Below are positions 36,173 through 49,300 of a DNA stretch of 64,000 bases, in pieces. This stretch comes from Mytilus californianus (taxonomy: Eukaryota > Mollusca > Bivalvia > Mytilida > Mytilidae): contig NW_026262690.1 of assembly GCF_021869535.1 (NCBI RefSeq), positions 85,543,995 to 85,607,994 of the forward strand. The letters are read 5' to 3'. Every line of letters begins with the position of its first letter. Within the stretch, counting starts at the first letter, position 1. The translations under genes and the position numbers were made by a program. The notes under the pieces are model-generated. The model was given only the letters and a program-made list of their open reading frames with translations. It ran no database searches and was not told the origin of the DNA.

Positions 36173-37320
36173 ATAACAACACACAAAATGGGATGAAATG
36201 GCATCAACGAAACAGGACTACTATCAGAGAGAGACCAATGGATATAACTCGAACACACCTCCCCGTGACGCCTTTGTACGGGGAGGACAGAGGGCAACCA
36301 TACATGGTACGCACGCAGCTAAATCATGGGGTAAAAACAAATCCAAAGGGAAGGATAAAAAGGATAGGAAGAAAAAACCTGTCTTATATAGGAGTAATAG
36401 TAGTTTAGAAATGGATAGTATTGATTATATTGATGTGGATGAATTTCATACAGGAATACGCAGGGATTATGGGAGTACATCCTCTATTGATGTTCTTGGA
36501 AAAAGTGCAGGACATGACAGCTTCTTTGCATTGTTGAAAGATTATAGCCATGTTAATGCTGATCAAAGAAGTCCTGCCCCTGCTCAGTTGCAGGAATTGT
36601 TACGTGGTAAAAATGAAGGAGTGCGGTTTCGTACCTCTAACGGTAGTGCTGTGAAGGACAAGTCCACGGAGGATATAACAGATAGTCCGAGAACAAAATC
36701 TAAATTCAAGCATAAAGACCGGAAAAGCAGGAGTAAATCTATTACGAACGAAACACGTCCAACAGGAATATTTACAAAATTACGTGGAAAAAGTGAACCA
36801 GAAATTAACCCTAAAACTCCTGACAATATCGATGTTGATGTTCGTGCTGAGGAAAGATTAAGGAGTAAAGCTTTTTTACATTATGATTGTCAGAGTATTA
36901 CTTTCAATGTGGAGGAAATTATTCATAGCATTAGTAACCCTTTACAAATTGGTAAAAATACCACAACTGGTGCATCTGCAGCCTCGCAGAAAGATGGAAG
37001 GGAGTCGGAAGATGAGGGTGATGACAAAAGTAACAATTTGGTGCTTAAATGTCCATTTTTTAGAAATGAAATCGGTGGTGAAGAGGAAAGAATAGTTAGT
37101 TTAGGTCGAAGTTCAGCACGTAGAACGTTAAATAAATCTAAGAATACTCAAAATAGTGCAATATTGACACGGTCACCTGCGTGTTGTGGGTTATCTATAT
37201 TAGACTCTTCACCAACTCCGACGGGACTTATGCTTCCTCATGTAGTGTTACATCGGAATCATGTGATGGAGTATGTAGATCATGGGGCCAGTTACTATAG
37301 ACATTTCTTTTATGGTTATG
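36173..37320 (+). CDS. SIPA1L: SIPA1L coding exon 1 (aa 1-374)
   Basis: The 3' splice site TTTTCTTATTCAG precedes 36173, giving a 25-nt leader. ATG at 36198 has a strong context (G at -3 and +4). It encodes a basic stretch [20 protein letters not shown], then [30 protein letters not shown] and [11 protein letters not shown]. The 5' splice site is TATG|GTAAGT. The open frame continues past the splice site into a repeat, which is not coding. Confidence 0.95.
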
Positions 37321-40300
37321 GTAAGTACACATGTACATGTATATACTGGGTTCTAACTAATGATTTTTTAAGGTGAGTCCAGGGACTCATTTCTGGCCAT
37401 GGTAAGTCCAACAGTTAGTGAGAAGGGGAAATTTCATAGCTATATATATAATTAATTATTTCAGTCTCCATGACAAAATAGAGAAAGAAAATGAAATCAA
37501 ATTAAGAGTATTTTAAACTTGCAATAAAATGATGATAAATGTTTTTTTGTACATGTATTTGTGCATTAATAGTAAGCAACATGACTGCAAAAATATCTAA
37601 AGATAGTTAAGGTACTCCTGGGTTGGGGAAAGGGGGTGATTTGGTGTTAAAGATTTTTACAGAAGGCTTTAGTACAATAAATGTCAATATACAGCATGTA
37701 CAGTACGTGTATATATGTATATGCAGCTATGCGTTAGACCATTATGTTGGTTATTTTATCATTGTTTATTGATAGATGGTTTATGTTATCATACATGATA
37801 TACATTTGTAGTTGAAATCTGGATTTAAAAAAAAACTATAAATATAGATCTAGATGTGACATACAGTAAATAGCATGGTAAAAAAAAAACAGGCCTGGTT
37901 GAATCTCCGTCAGACATCAAGTAACACATGTAATATGCACTTCTTAACTCTAGAAATAATTTAATATAAAATCATGTAGTGTATTGAATTTCCTTGGTTT
38001 TGTTCATGATGTAGAAATTATTGAACCCTATACAATTCAGTTGAGGTATTTATTTGTATTGGTTAGTATCGAATTCAGCTAATATCCCGTTGTACTGAAA
38101 TATACTTATTTATGTTTCTGCTACTACAAAAAGATTTTTCGCCTTTCTTTTATATGTTATTAGTTAAATAAAGAAAACAGTTAAACTTTTTAATGAAATC
38201 TTTTAATAAAGAAATGTATCGTGTGTAGAAGTACACCTGTAATTGTATATGAATTAATTTGAGTAATACTGGTATAAATTACTCTCATTGTTAAAGGAAA
38301 GGTATTGAATTGAATAAACATGATAAAAAGAAATAAAAAGACATGATTAGACATCTAGTGGGCAACATGAGTCTTCAACAATTGATTTCTAGTTCTAATA
38401 AGTTCTGATTCTATAAAAATTGTGAATGAATTAAATAGAAGCCACCAAGTTTCTGCCTTTTATGTCAACATTTTTTAAAGAGAGTATATTATTTAGACAG
38501 GTTGAAAAAACCTGATACATGCCAACCGGTACTCCAAAGACAGACAACTTTTGTAAATTATACATGTACCATGTGAGAAGAGAGTTAACTGAAACTGGGC
38601 TTCAGCCTTGTTTAGGCCACACTTAAAAATATTTTGGTTTGCCCAAACCCTACCCAAAGGTAGAGACAGTGGGTAGGTAGGTAGGCATTTTCTTTTTTGT
38701 CAGCAAAGAGAAATTGAAGTGGCAGATGTTTTTTCAGTCTTCATACCTATCTGATTAAAAAAAAACTTTCTCACATCAGGACAATAAAAGATTTTGAGTA
38801 GGCAGATATTTACTGGGCAGGTAGGGTTAGGGCAAATTTTAGACAAACATATTCTTTTTTTATGGCCTATTTTATAGAAAATTCTGATGAATCTGCAAAA
38901 AGAGAAAAGCATGGCAACTATAAATGTAGATTTAGGAATTAAGTTTAACATACAATAAAGAAACTTGAAAACTTTATGGCATGGACATAAAATTTGATTT
39001 TATTCCATTCTTCTAACTTCTTAAATTCTTTTAGAAAAAAAACTGCAATACATTTGCATGTTCATAAATGTACATCACTCTATGTACACATGTTTACATG
39101 TATATGTACAAATAATGTATATGTAAAGACAAAGAATTCCAATAAGACATTTTCTTGTAATAATATGCTTCATTTTACATATATACATGATATATATATA
39201 TATATATCAAGCTACTTACATGTATATATATATATGTTTAGAAAGTCGTCATGAAACATACATGTAAGCAGATTGACTTGCTTTCCAACATAGTATCCCG
39301 AGCTATCCCCAGATATTTGTAGTGTTAGTTACACTGACATGATATTAAAACAGAAAATTTGTGGAAAAAATACTTGTATCTAAATCTTTCTATTAGACTT
39401 CTAGTTCTCCTGTGTAGCGATTGGCTGGGCTTCGCCAATGTTGCAAACTGTGATTTTTTATTTCATCTTTAGACAAAATCAGGCTGCTGTTGATATATCT
39501 GGCGCCAACTGTATTAATAATTTTTTATGTCAAAATTTTCATTCATGACTGTAACGGTAATAAAATCTACTTCAGGGGCAATTACAGGTAAGTTGTCGTA
39601 TGATAGCACGTTCTAATAATCTCTTTCACACGTAACGTTACAGTTCTTGAATTGCACCATGTACACAATTTGTACCCATTTTGCATAAAAAATGACACAA
39701 CATCTTACAGGTTTTCTTACAAAGACTAAACAATTAGTATTTCTGTAATTAAATATCAATTTGCACGTTTTTCAACATTTATCAGTGCTAGACTCTTGAC
39801 GAGGTCATTACATTACAAATGTATATATGGACTGTTCATATTATATTGACCGAGGACGAAGTCTGAGGTTCAATATAATCTAACAGGATCATATATAACG
39901 TATTGCTGAATGAAAGTTCTTAATTTATATATTCCATTTGTAAATAGTGTGTTATGAAATTGAACTTCTTTGTTCTTTCTGTGTATTTGACATTGTATTT
40001 TGCAAGATGTTTAATATTGACCGTCAATATATATATTTATAATTTTATAAATAGAAACATAGCATCCATACATGTATACTTAAATAGTTATACCCTTTGA
40101 ATCACATTATCAATCATCATAATAACCAAAGAAAAAAGAAGCATATGCAAATTAGCTAAATATTCTTAAAGCTACACAAAAAGGTTACAATATACATGTA
40201 TATCAACAGATGAAGTCTCTAGTGAAAAATTAAATTTTTTTACAGAAATGTTGCCGGCGACATCTACATAGAGTCAACTTTTAAAAATGAGAAATTTAAA

Positions 40301-43300
40301 ATACAATGTATGTCACAGTGACACTGACTTCCATTTAATACAAAACACATAAGCAGTATGGACTATTGTCAAATTGTTAAAAAAAATGGAGAAATAGAAC
40401 AAAAGATATTAGATTTTTGTCGAGCCTGCGACTTTTGTCGCAGAAAGCTCGACATAGGCGGCGGCGGCGTTAGCTAACTTCTTAAAAGCTTTATATTTTA
40501 GAAGCTAGAAGACCTGGATGCTTCATACTTTTTATAAAGATGCCTTATGTTACGAAGTTTCCGTCTGTCATATGTCCATTGTCCTTGACCTCATTTTCAT
40601 GGTTCAGTGACTACTTGAAAAAAAAGTCGAACTTTTTTTGTAATGTTATTTTCTTTCTTATTATGAGTAATAGGATAACTATATTTAGTATGTGTGTACC
40701 TTGCAAGGTCCTCATGCCCGTCAGACAATTTTCATTTGCCCTCGACCTCATTTCATGGATCGGTGAACAAGGTTAAGTTTTCGTGGTCAAGTCCATATAT
40801 CAGATACTATAAGCAGTAGGTCTACTATATTTGGTATATGGAATGATTGTAAGGTGTACATGTCCAACTGGTAGGTGTCATCTGACCTTGACCTCATTTT
40901 CATGGTTCAGTGGTCAAAGATAAGTTTTTGAGTTTTGGTCTTCTTTTCTAATACTACATGCAATAGGTCAACTATATTTGGTGTATTGAAATATTTTATG
41001 ATGTACATGTCAGTCTCTTAGGTTTTATTTGACCTTGACCTCATTTTCACGATTCATTTCTCAGTGTTACGTTTCTGTGTTTTGGTCTGTTTTTCTTCAA
41101 CTATAAGCAATAGATCAACTACATTTGTTTTATGGAAGGATTGTAAGGTGTATATGTCTGTCTGGCAAGTATCATCTAGGCTTGACTTCATTTTCATGGT
41201 TCATTGGTCAATGTTATGTTTTCATGGTTAAGTTTGTTTCTTAGATACTATAAGCAATAGGTCAACTATACTTAATGCATAAATTGATTGTAAGGTGTAC
41301 ATGTCTGTCTGGCAAGGTCCATCTATAAGCAATAGGTCAACTATGTTTGGTTTATTGAATGATTGTAAGGTGTACATGTATTTCTCGTTTGGTTTATCTG
41401 ACCTTGACCTCATTTTCTTGGATCATGTTAAGTTTATGTGTTACTTGTAGTAAAGCTTTATATTTAGGACTATCAACATAAAATCAATCATTTGTAAAGA
41501 AGGCGAGACATTTCAGCGTGTGCACTCTTGTTAAGTATGGGAGCAATTTAGGTACATTTGCATGTATTGTACTTCTCATTTGAGAATCTTGGATGGCTTT
41601 GAGGTTAGCTCAAAACCCATCTTTCTATGATTCAGTATGGATTTAAAATTAAATTTGTGGAACTAAATAGTAAATATAGATACATCTACAAAATAAACAC
41701 AGAATGGAAACTTTTGTCTGTTTCTTAGATAAATGAAGGTGGAAAAACTGTCAAAAATTATTGTGACTTGTAAGGCTATTTTTTGCTTGTTGTGACTCCT
41801 TCCTCATGTTCCTATGGCATTACAACAAAAAAATCAAATAGCCTTACAAGACATCATAATTATTTGGACTATCAAAATAGATGCATATCGGGTACCCTCA
41901 CATTAAACAGATTAACCAAAGTGTGAAAGTTTGAAATGATAATTATAATTATCAATAATTATAAATGAAATATGATTATTAGATGGTTATATTAAAATCA
42001 ATGAGTGCTGACTAACAGGAATTTGAAAATTAATAAAATTTTATTAGAAATTTGTTTCCCTTGTTATATTTCTAGCAGCAATTGAGTTAATTAATTTGTC
42101 AAACAGGTAACTGTGGTTAAACATGACTAATTGCTCTCAAAAGGTGTCAATAATGGATTGGAATTCAAACATTGTCCATAAATTACATGTGGAGGAATTT
42201 TAGAACAACAGTTCCTTCTAATATTCACTTTCAAAGACAATCTGATGGTGTTCACTTCTAATTTTCTAAACTTTATCATGTTAGTGTGATTTGTTTTCAT
42301 TTTTAATATGACTGGAGATTAAAATTTGATATAAAACTTGAAAAAATTATATTTTTGTGATTAATGAAAATTGTATTTACTTTTAATCCTTATATTTTCT
42401 CATGTACATGTACAACACTTGTGCCAAACAAAAACCTGTAAAGTGCCCTTTACAACTTTGCATATATACATTTGTACAGAAGAAGAAGAATACTTTATTC
42501 TAATTAGGGCCCTGAAAGGCATTAACATTAGACATAAGTGTACTTTTGTTATCATAAGATGTAACACTGTAGCAATATTGAACAAATTTAAAACAATACT
42601 GTTTATTGCTTCATTTAACATTCAGGTCAAGGAAAATAAATTTATTTATGGAACAAAGGAAAACAAATGTATTTATGGAACAACTGGTTCTATTTTTATT
42701 TCTGATGTCATGTAGGTAAAACATCATTATGCAGAACAAAATTTGTTTATAATCTTTATTGAAAAAATAAAAACACAGTATTATAGTATATCAGAAAAAT
42801 ATGATTTATTAAATGCAACACACCACATGCATGTGGATCACAGCTCTTATCTTTTTTTCGTTAAACATGTTAAATGTATTTTCAAAATTTCCCTCAAAGT
42901 TATGTGACTTTGGCTTTACTTCCAGAACTTCAGACAACAGAGGCAGTAAACCTGTTAGTTTTTTTCTAGGACTGCATAATTCAGAAGGAGTTAAAAAGTT
43001 TTAAGGGAGAAAAAACATAGAATAACAGGGCAATACATAATACATGTACATAGCAAATCACAACTTAAGTTAAATGATATACACTACATAAGTAATTTTT
43101 TTACTGTTTAAATTTTGATAGAGGCTGGTTCTTAAGTTGACTCCAAGCTTTAAAAATTGGTAACATGCGATTTTTCTGGCTCTAATTTTTTCGGAGCCAG
43201 TGCACCCTCTGAACATGCCGAAGTGGCAAATATTGCACACCTGTTCATGACAATGATATTTTAATGTCATAGGAGATATTCCTCTTTGTTCTGAGGAATT

Positions 43301-46300
43301 ATAAATGAAAACGATAAATTGGCTTTCTATTTGACACAATCCCTCATACTTGATGTGAGCATATAATATCTATGGTCATATACTCAAATGTTATATTATA
43401 TAAATTCATATACAAGTTGTACTACTTTTGACTTTTGTTCATGTTCATTATATTGTATTTTACTTTTATTTTAATAGATCACCAAAATTTTTTTGGTATT
43501 GATGAAAATTTTGGCCCAGTGGCAATCAGTATTCGCAGAGAGAAGTTAGAAGATAGAGAGAACAAATTGGGGAAAGCAGAGTATGGACAGTACCAACATA
43601 GGATTATTTTTAGGACCAGCGCAGTAAGTCTAATAGTTATTTATAAAGTAACTACACTGAACACACCTAAAGAGTAAACATTATTTAGTGTTTTTGAATA
43701 ACAACTAGATGTGGATTTTAGTTAGACAGCAAACCAGTGTTCTCCCCAGGCCCTTAAAGGACCGCGGGCCCACGATGTATAATTTTTTACCGTGGTGGTA
43801 TCGTTCTTACCGCGATGTATAATTTTTCTCCGTGGTGCTAAAATTTTCAGTTAAAAAATCGTAAATTGGTAAAGTTTTAAACGACTTGTTAAATCTTTTC
43901 CGTGCGGTATAAAATTCCAGGTGAAATTTGACCAGTTCAAACCAGTTCAACAGAGATTTGTTTACATCACGTGATCGATTTACCTTGTGAGGTTAACCTT
44001 GTTGATTGGATTTAATCGATGTAATTAACACTTGTAACATGATTCTTTTGTGTTTTAATTAAGAGTTCATAACTTTATGATCACAGATAACTATTTTATG
44101 GCTTCACTCTCCACCCAAGCACTGACCTGTGATAACCTGTGACAAGTCGGCAAATACTTTGTACACAAACAGTCGTCTTGACCAAATAGGTACATTTTTT
44201 GTACATCATAAAGGTGGCTCATTACATATAATGGACAACTATACATTTCCCAATTCTTATATTATAGTATTATATGTCTCTGATTAAAACCATGGCCAAT
44301 ATCATCTTTAATTATGACATAGTAATTGCATGATAGTCAGGTTTCAAACTGTAGTATCTGTCTGTACTTATCACATGACCCAGTTAGTTCACGTAGAATA
44401 TTCAAGTTTATAATTAATTGCAATCTATTATATTTTATAAATAAAATGCATGACTGTACCTTCAAACTGGATATCTATATCCATAATTAATGAATAACAG
44501 AAGTAATCTTGCAAATTTTATCCATTAGCACATGTTAAATCTATTTATATCTACTTCCTGTCATTTAGGCGGGAAAATAGGGAGACTTAGTTGTTGACAT
44601 TGAATATGGTTACTTATAGATCTATAGACCAAAGAAAAATTTATAGATTTAGGAATTCTTTTTAAATGGTTCATGACAAATAAAGATTTAGATTTCAGGG
44701 CAGTATTAAGTCAGTATCTATGTTTGATTATCACCAAAGACAAGAAAGGTTAATATTTACATGAAATCTATGGCAAATGAAAAATTTCTTTTTATTAAAA
44801 TCTAAGATAGAAACTGGTTCAAATAATAAAACAATATTTGAAATTGTTCTTGTTAATTTTATATCTTCTTATGACAGGAATCCTTTCACATACAACAACT
44901 CTTTTTCTAGAAACTAGAAAGTTTTTTAAATTGAACATTTTTGTTCTCTTTTGAATGATATTTTATTTTTATTGATTTTGGATTTTATAAAAGATTTAAT
45001 TACTTTAAATTCAGATGAACATTTTATTATGAATCATAATTTATTTATTTTAAAAAAATATTAAAGTATACAAACTGTTTTTTGATTTACTTCCTTTTTA
45101 CCAATAATTTTCTGAATCAATGTCTACATAACACAATACCACAGTATTAAAACAAAGCAAGAGACATAAAAGCGAAGCAATGCGACGCGACACAACTGAT
45201 TGCATGAAATATTTCACCAAGAAGTCCACACGCGTTACCCTGGTGCTATCCAAAAATCCTGGGGAGAACACTGCAGCAAACCAACAACACAATAAAACCA
45301 TATAGGTTTATCTAATAATTAATCATCTCAGTCACTTCAATAGGTATTTAATTCAAAAGATTATTGTATAGTGTCACTAGAAATAGCTTAAAATTATGTG
45401 ACATTTTCTTTCATTAATATTCGTTGTATACTAATTTTCGTGGATTTCTTTGGTAGAAAAAATCCACAAATTTAGATGTTCAACAGAGTACACATTATCT
45501 ACAGGCTTGTATGAAGACTTGGGCCAAACCACGAAATCTAATATCCACATTAATGTGATTATTTCTTAATCTACAAAAATTGATAGCAATAAAAATAAAT
45601 GAATCCAAAGAATGCAGTATAGCTAAGACACAGTGATGGAATACATGAATGGAGTCAGCTGCAATGGGAATGTAGTGTAAATAGAAATGATGAAATACAA
45701 TGTATACCTTACATGGGTTTAAGATATTGGTACACAGACATTTTTATCCACATGTCAAAACTCAAAAGTCTTAAATTCTGAAATACATTTGTTATATATT
45801 TTTGTTGCCAGCTGACCACATTACGGGGAGCCATACTTGAAGAAGCTATACCAAGTGGCCGAATTAGTAGTTCTCGGACTGGTCAGGTCAAGGACATCCT
45901 AGAATTCCTCATACCTCAATTACAAATATCCTGCCTCAAACTTGGAACAACTACCCCAAAGACATTGGAGCAGTTGTTAAAACTTGATGAACAAGGGGTA
46001 AGTAGAATCTTATCATACATATGTTGAAAGTACAGTCAAAACTGCTATAAAGATTACCTCTATTAAGCAAAAACCAAATATTACGTCTATTAAGCAAAAA
46101 CCAAATATTACCTCTATTAAGCAAAAACCAAATATTACCTCTTTTAAGCAAAAACCAAATATTACCTCTATTAAGCAAAAACCAAATATTAACTCTATTA
46201 AGCAAAAACCAAATATTACCTCTATTAAGCAAAAACCAAATATTACCTCTTTTAAGCAAAAACTAAATATTACCTCTTTTAACCAAAAACCAAATATTAA

Positions 46301-49300
46301 CTCTATTAAGCAAAAACCAAATATTACCTCTTTTAAGCAAAAACCAAATATTACCCCTATTAAGCAAAAACCAAATATTACCCCTATTAAGCAAAAACCA
46401 AATATTAACTCTATTAAGCAAAAAACAAATATTACCTCTATGAAGTAAAAAACAAATATTACCTAGCCTGTCTCTATTAAGCAAAACACAAATATTACCT
46501 CTATTAAGCAAAAACATAACTTTTCAGAACACACTATTCTTATCCCATTGTTATAATATATATTAGATTAAAGACCTCATTTCAAAGGTCACCTCCTTTT
46601 AAAGGTCAGTTTTCTCTGGTCCTAAGCTTAAGTGTGACCTTCATGTACAGGTTTTACTGTATATTTTTATTCTCATTATGTCATAGGGTGTATGTCAGTC
46701 AGTCATCATTGTATACACTCTTAAATACAATTATTACTCTTCATGGATGTTGGTGAAATTTTGATTTAGATTATAAGCTCATTATTGAAAATCTTCTGAT
46801 CATTACATAGAAGTAATTTACAGTGATCCTACAGGCCCGATAAGTAAATTATCACCCTTTGATTTTTTATGGTCCCAAGTATGGACATTGTATTATATAA
46901 AAAAAAAAATCATACACCTTCAAAATTTATTTCTTCATGTTTAAAGCATAAAATAGCATCTTAATGAGAAAGGACAGGTGGGATATTTGCATTTATTGAT
47001 CCAAAGAACTTGATGCACCACAAATAAGAAGACATTGAAATGATCATATCTGATAGAATACATTATATTGAAATGATTAATATTGATAAATCTTACAAAG
47101 AATTTGATATTTACTTGAAATCCGTTGTAATTTTTCTCAGAATTTATTAAATTACTATAATACTGAACAAACTTCTAATAAATCTACTATCTGAGTAAGT
47201 GTTTCATGATGACTGGTATGATATTTCTGTCCTGGTCAGTGGCATAGTTCAAACACTTTAGACAAGTGTTGTAAGTGTGACAATTTCCTGAATTGTACAC
47301 TATAAAGGAAACATCATCATTTAAAGTCATCAGATCATTACATGGCAGAAATTTTAAGTGATCCTTGAAGAGCTCTTAAAATAAACTGAACTAAACAATT
47401 GCTTTCCAATGTCTTTTTTAATGCTGGCTAAAGATAGAAAAATGCATTGCCCCATGAGTCTTTGCTTTAATTCTATCTGAGTATTGTAAAGTTGGAAATT
47501 ATTGTGTACATTTATTATTGCGATTGTCGAATATAACATTAAATAATTGCGATTTCAGGAAATGCAGCATACAAATGATGTAATCAAAATATAAAATGCA
47601 AGTTTTTATTTTTGCAACACCTTTCTCTTCACAATTTTCACAATAATAAACCATAGCAACATTTTTTTGTCCTTTGTTCTTGTTCTCTTTGTGTAGCCAA
47701 CCCCTGTTTACTAAAATTTAACCTTAGATATTATAAATATAGGCTTCTAAAGCTTAATTCATTTAAATGACACTGCTCTTGCTTCCTTGGAGCAATATAC
47801 TGGCTTACCTTGGTCTGTCTATTTGTCCTGATAGCCTTTTTGTTGTTCTTTTCTTAGCAGCTACAAGTTACAGCTTTCTGATATATAGCACTATAATATG
47901 AATTTTTTGTTTAATATACATTGTTGTAGTAAACAAAATTGAAAAGGGAAAAGGGGGTATATAAAGTGAACAATACACATATTCCTCACAGTTCATCTTG
48001 TTTACACATATCTGTAATATGCAAGGCTTATGATGAATGAAAAGAAATGACATGACTACTTCTCAGGGCAGGTACCAGAAAACATTTAGTAGTTTTGCCC
48101 TATCTGTCCATTACTCACTGTGGAGGATGGAAGTGATAAATCACTTGATCTGAGCTGTTTTATTAAATTATATATTTGGTAATTTGCTGGGTTATTATTT
48201 TTCTAAACTGTTATTTTTTTTTTATTTCAGTTGTACAGTACCTATAAAGTAGGTGTTTTATTATGTCGTTCTGGACAATCATCGGAAGAAGATATGTATA
48301 ATAATGGTAACTATATCTACACATTTTAGAAATAGAAAAAATGTAAATTTAGAATTGCTGAAATGGTTTCTAAAAATACTGTTTGATAATATTATTAATC
48401 GAATATTTTTAAGGATTTGTGATTCGTTAAAACTTGATCACAAGTACATTTGTATTTACTAAGTTGGTACGCCAATACTGTTGTGTTTAGCATACAGACT
48501 GTTACTAAAAATACATTCTAGAAATCCCCAATTCTACATTGTTCATGCAATAGTTGTTGATTAATGATATAACAATTGTAGCCTTTGTTTGAGATCAATA
48601 TGATGTTATATCAACCTAGAGAAGCATATTGACCTCGGACTTCGTCCTTGGTCCATGTGCTTCTTTTAGGTCGATATAACCTATTGACCTCATACAAAGA
48701 CTATAATTGTATGATATTGTTTGTGTTGATTTGGTTTATTACACAAAATTAAACAAAGAATAAAACACAGATTTCAGGCAGGTTGGACTCTACAAGTGTA
48801 GACCAAATTAAGTGTTACTGACAAAGAATTTTATTAAAGCCTTGATAAGCATGTATTGCATATATGTAGTACAATACAGACATTTGTCAAATCTCTCAAA
48901 TAAATTTGATATCATTGCTTTTGATGTGTACAGGTAAAAAAAAGATATTGCTAGTAAATTCATCCGAATTCTAACGGATAGTGAATGGTAAATTTATGTA
49001 TAGATATATTTTTTAAGACATATTTTATAATGATTCTATTTTCTTTTTCTTTTTAGAAAATTCTAGTCCTGCATTTGAAGAGTTTTTAAAATGTATAGGT
49101 CACAAAATTAGATTAAAAGGATTTGAGAAATATAGAGCCCAATTGGATAATAAAAGTGAGTATTATTATATGGTTAAATTACAGTAAAGTTGGCTTTAGG
49201 AGAAAATATTGGAGCAAAATGAATAGTGATGAAATTTTTATCATGATAATCTTTTTATTCTACTGCGGGGGCATTAAGTGTTACCCTTGACCATCAGTCT

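Larger units (their letters stand above)
37321..43477. other. SIPA1L intron 1 (coding numbering), repeats only
   Basis: About 6.2 kb. Holds the elements at 37346, 38641, 40419 and 41768 and TA-rich microsatellites near 39187-39236. No coding exon seen; apparent frames up to 114 codons are AT-rich and unlike any family. Confidence 0.55.

Noticed and set aside
36193..36408. 71-codon frame as a real overlapping gene
   Set aside because: No similarity and it overlaps a conserved coding exon. Kept only as an upstream start codon that could affect translation.
39187..39240. TA-rich tract as a promoter
   Set aside because: It is a simple TA microsatellite in an intron, with no start-site context.
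42371..42715. 114-codon plus-strand frame in SIPA1L intron 1
   Set aside because: AT-driven composition, no similarity, and no splice sites that would fit the gene's phase.
45951..46517. Two minus-strand frames of 102 and 84 codons reading as repeated NRGNIWFLL peptides
   Set aside because: They are the direct result of a 27-bp (nine-codon) minisatellite, which keeps any stop-free frame open. The array is intronic and inside a TIR element, with no coding signal beyond the repeat.
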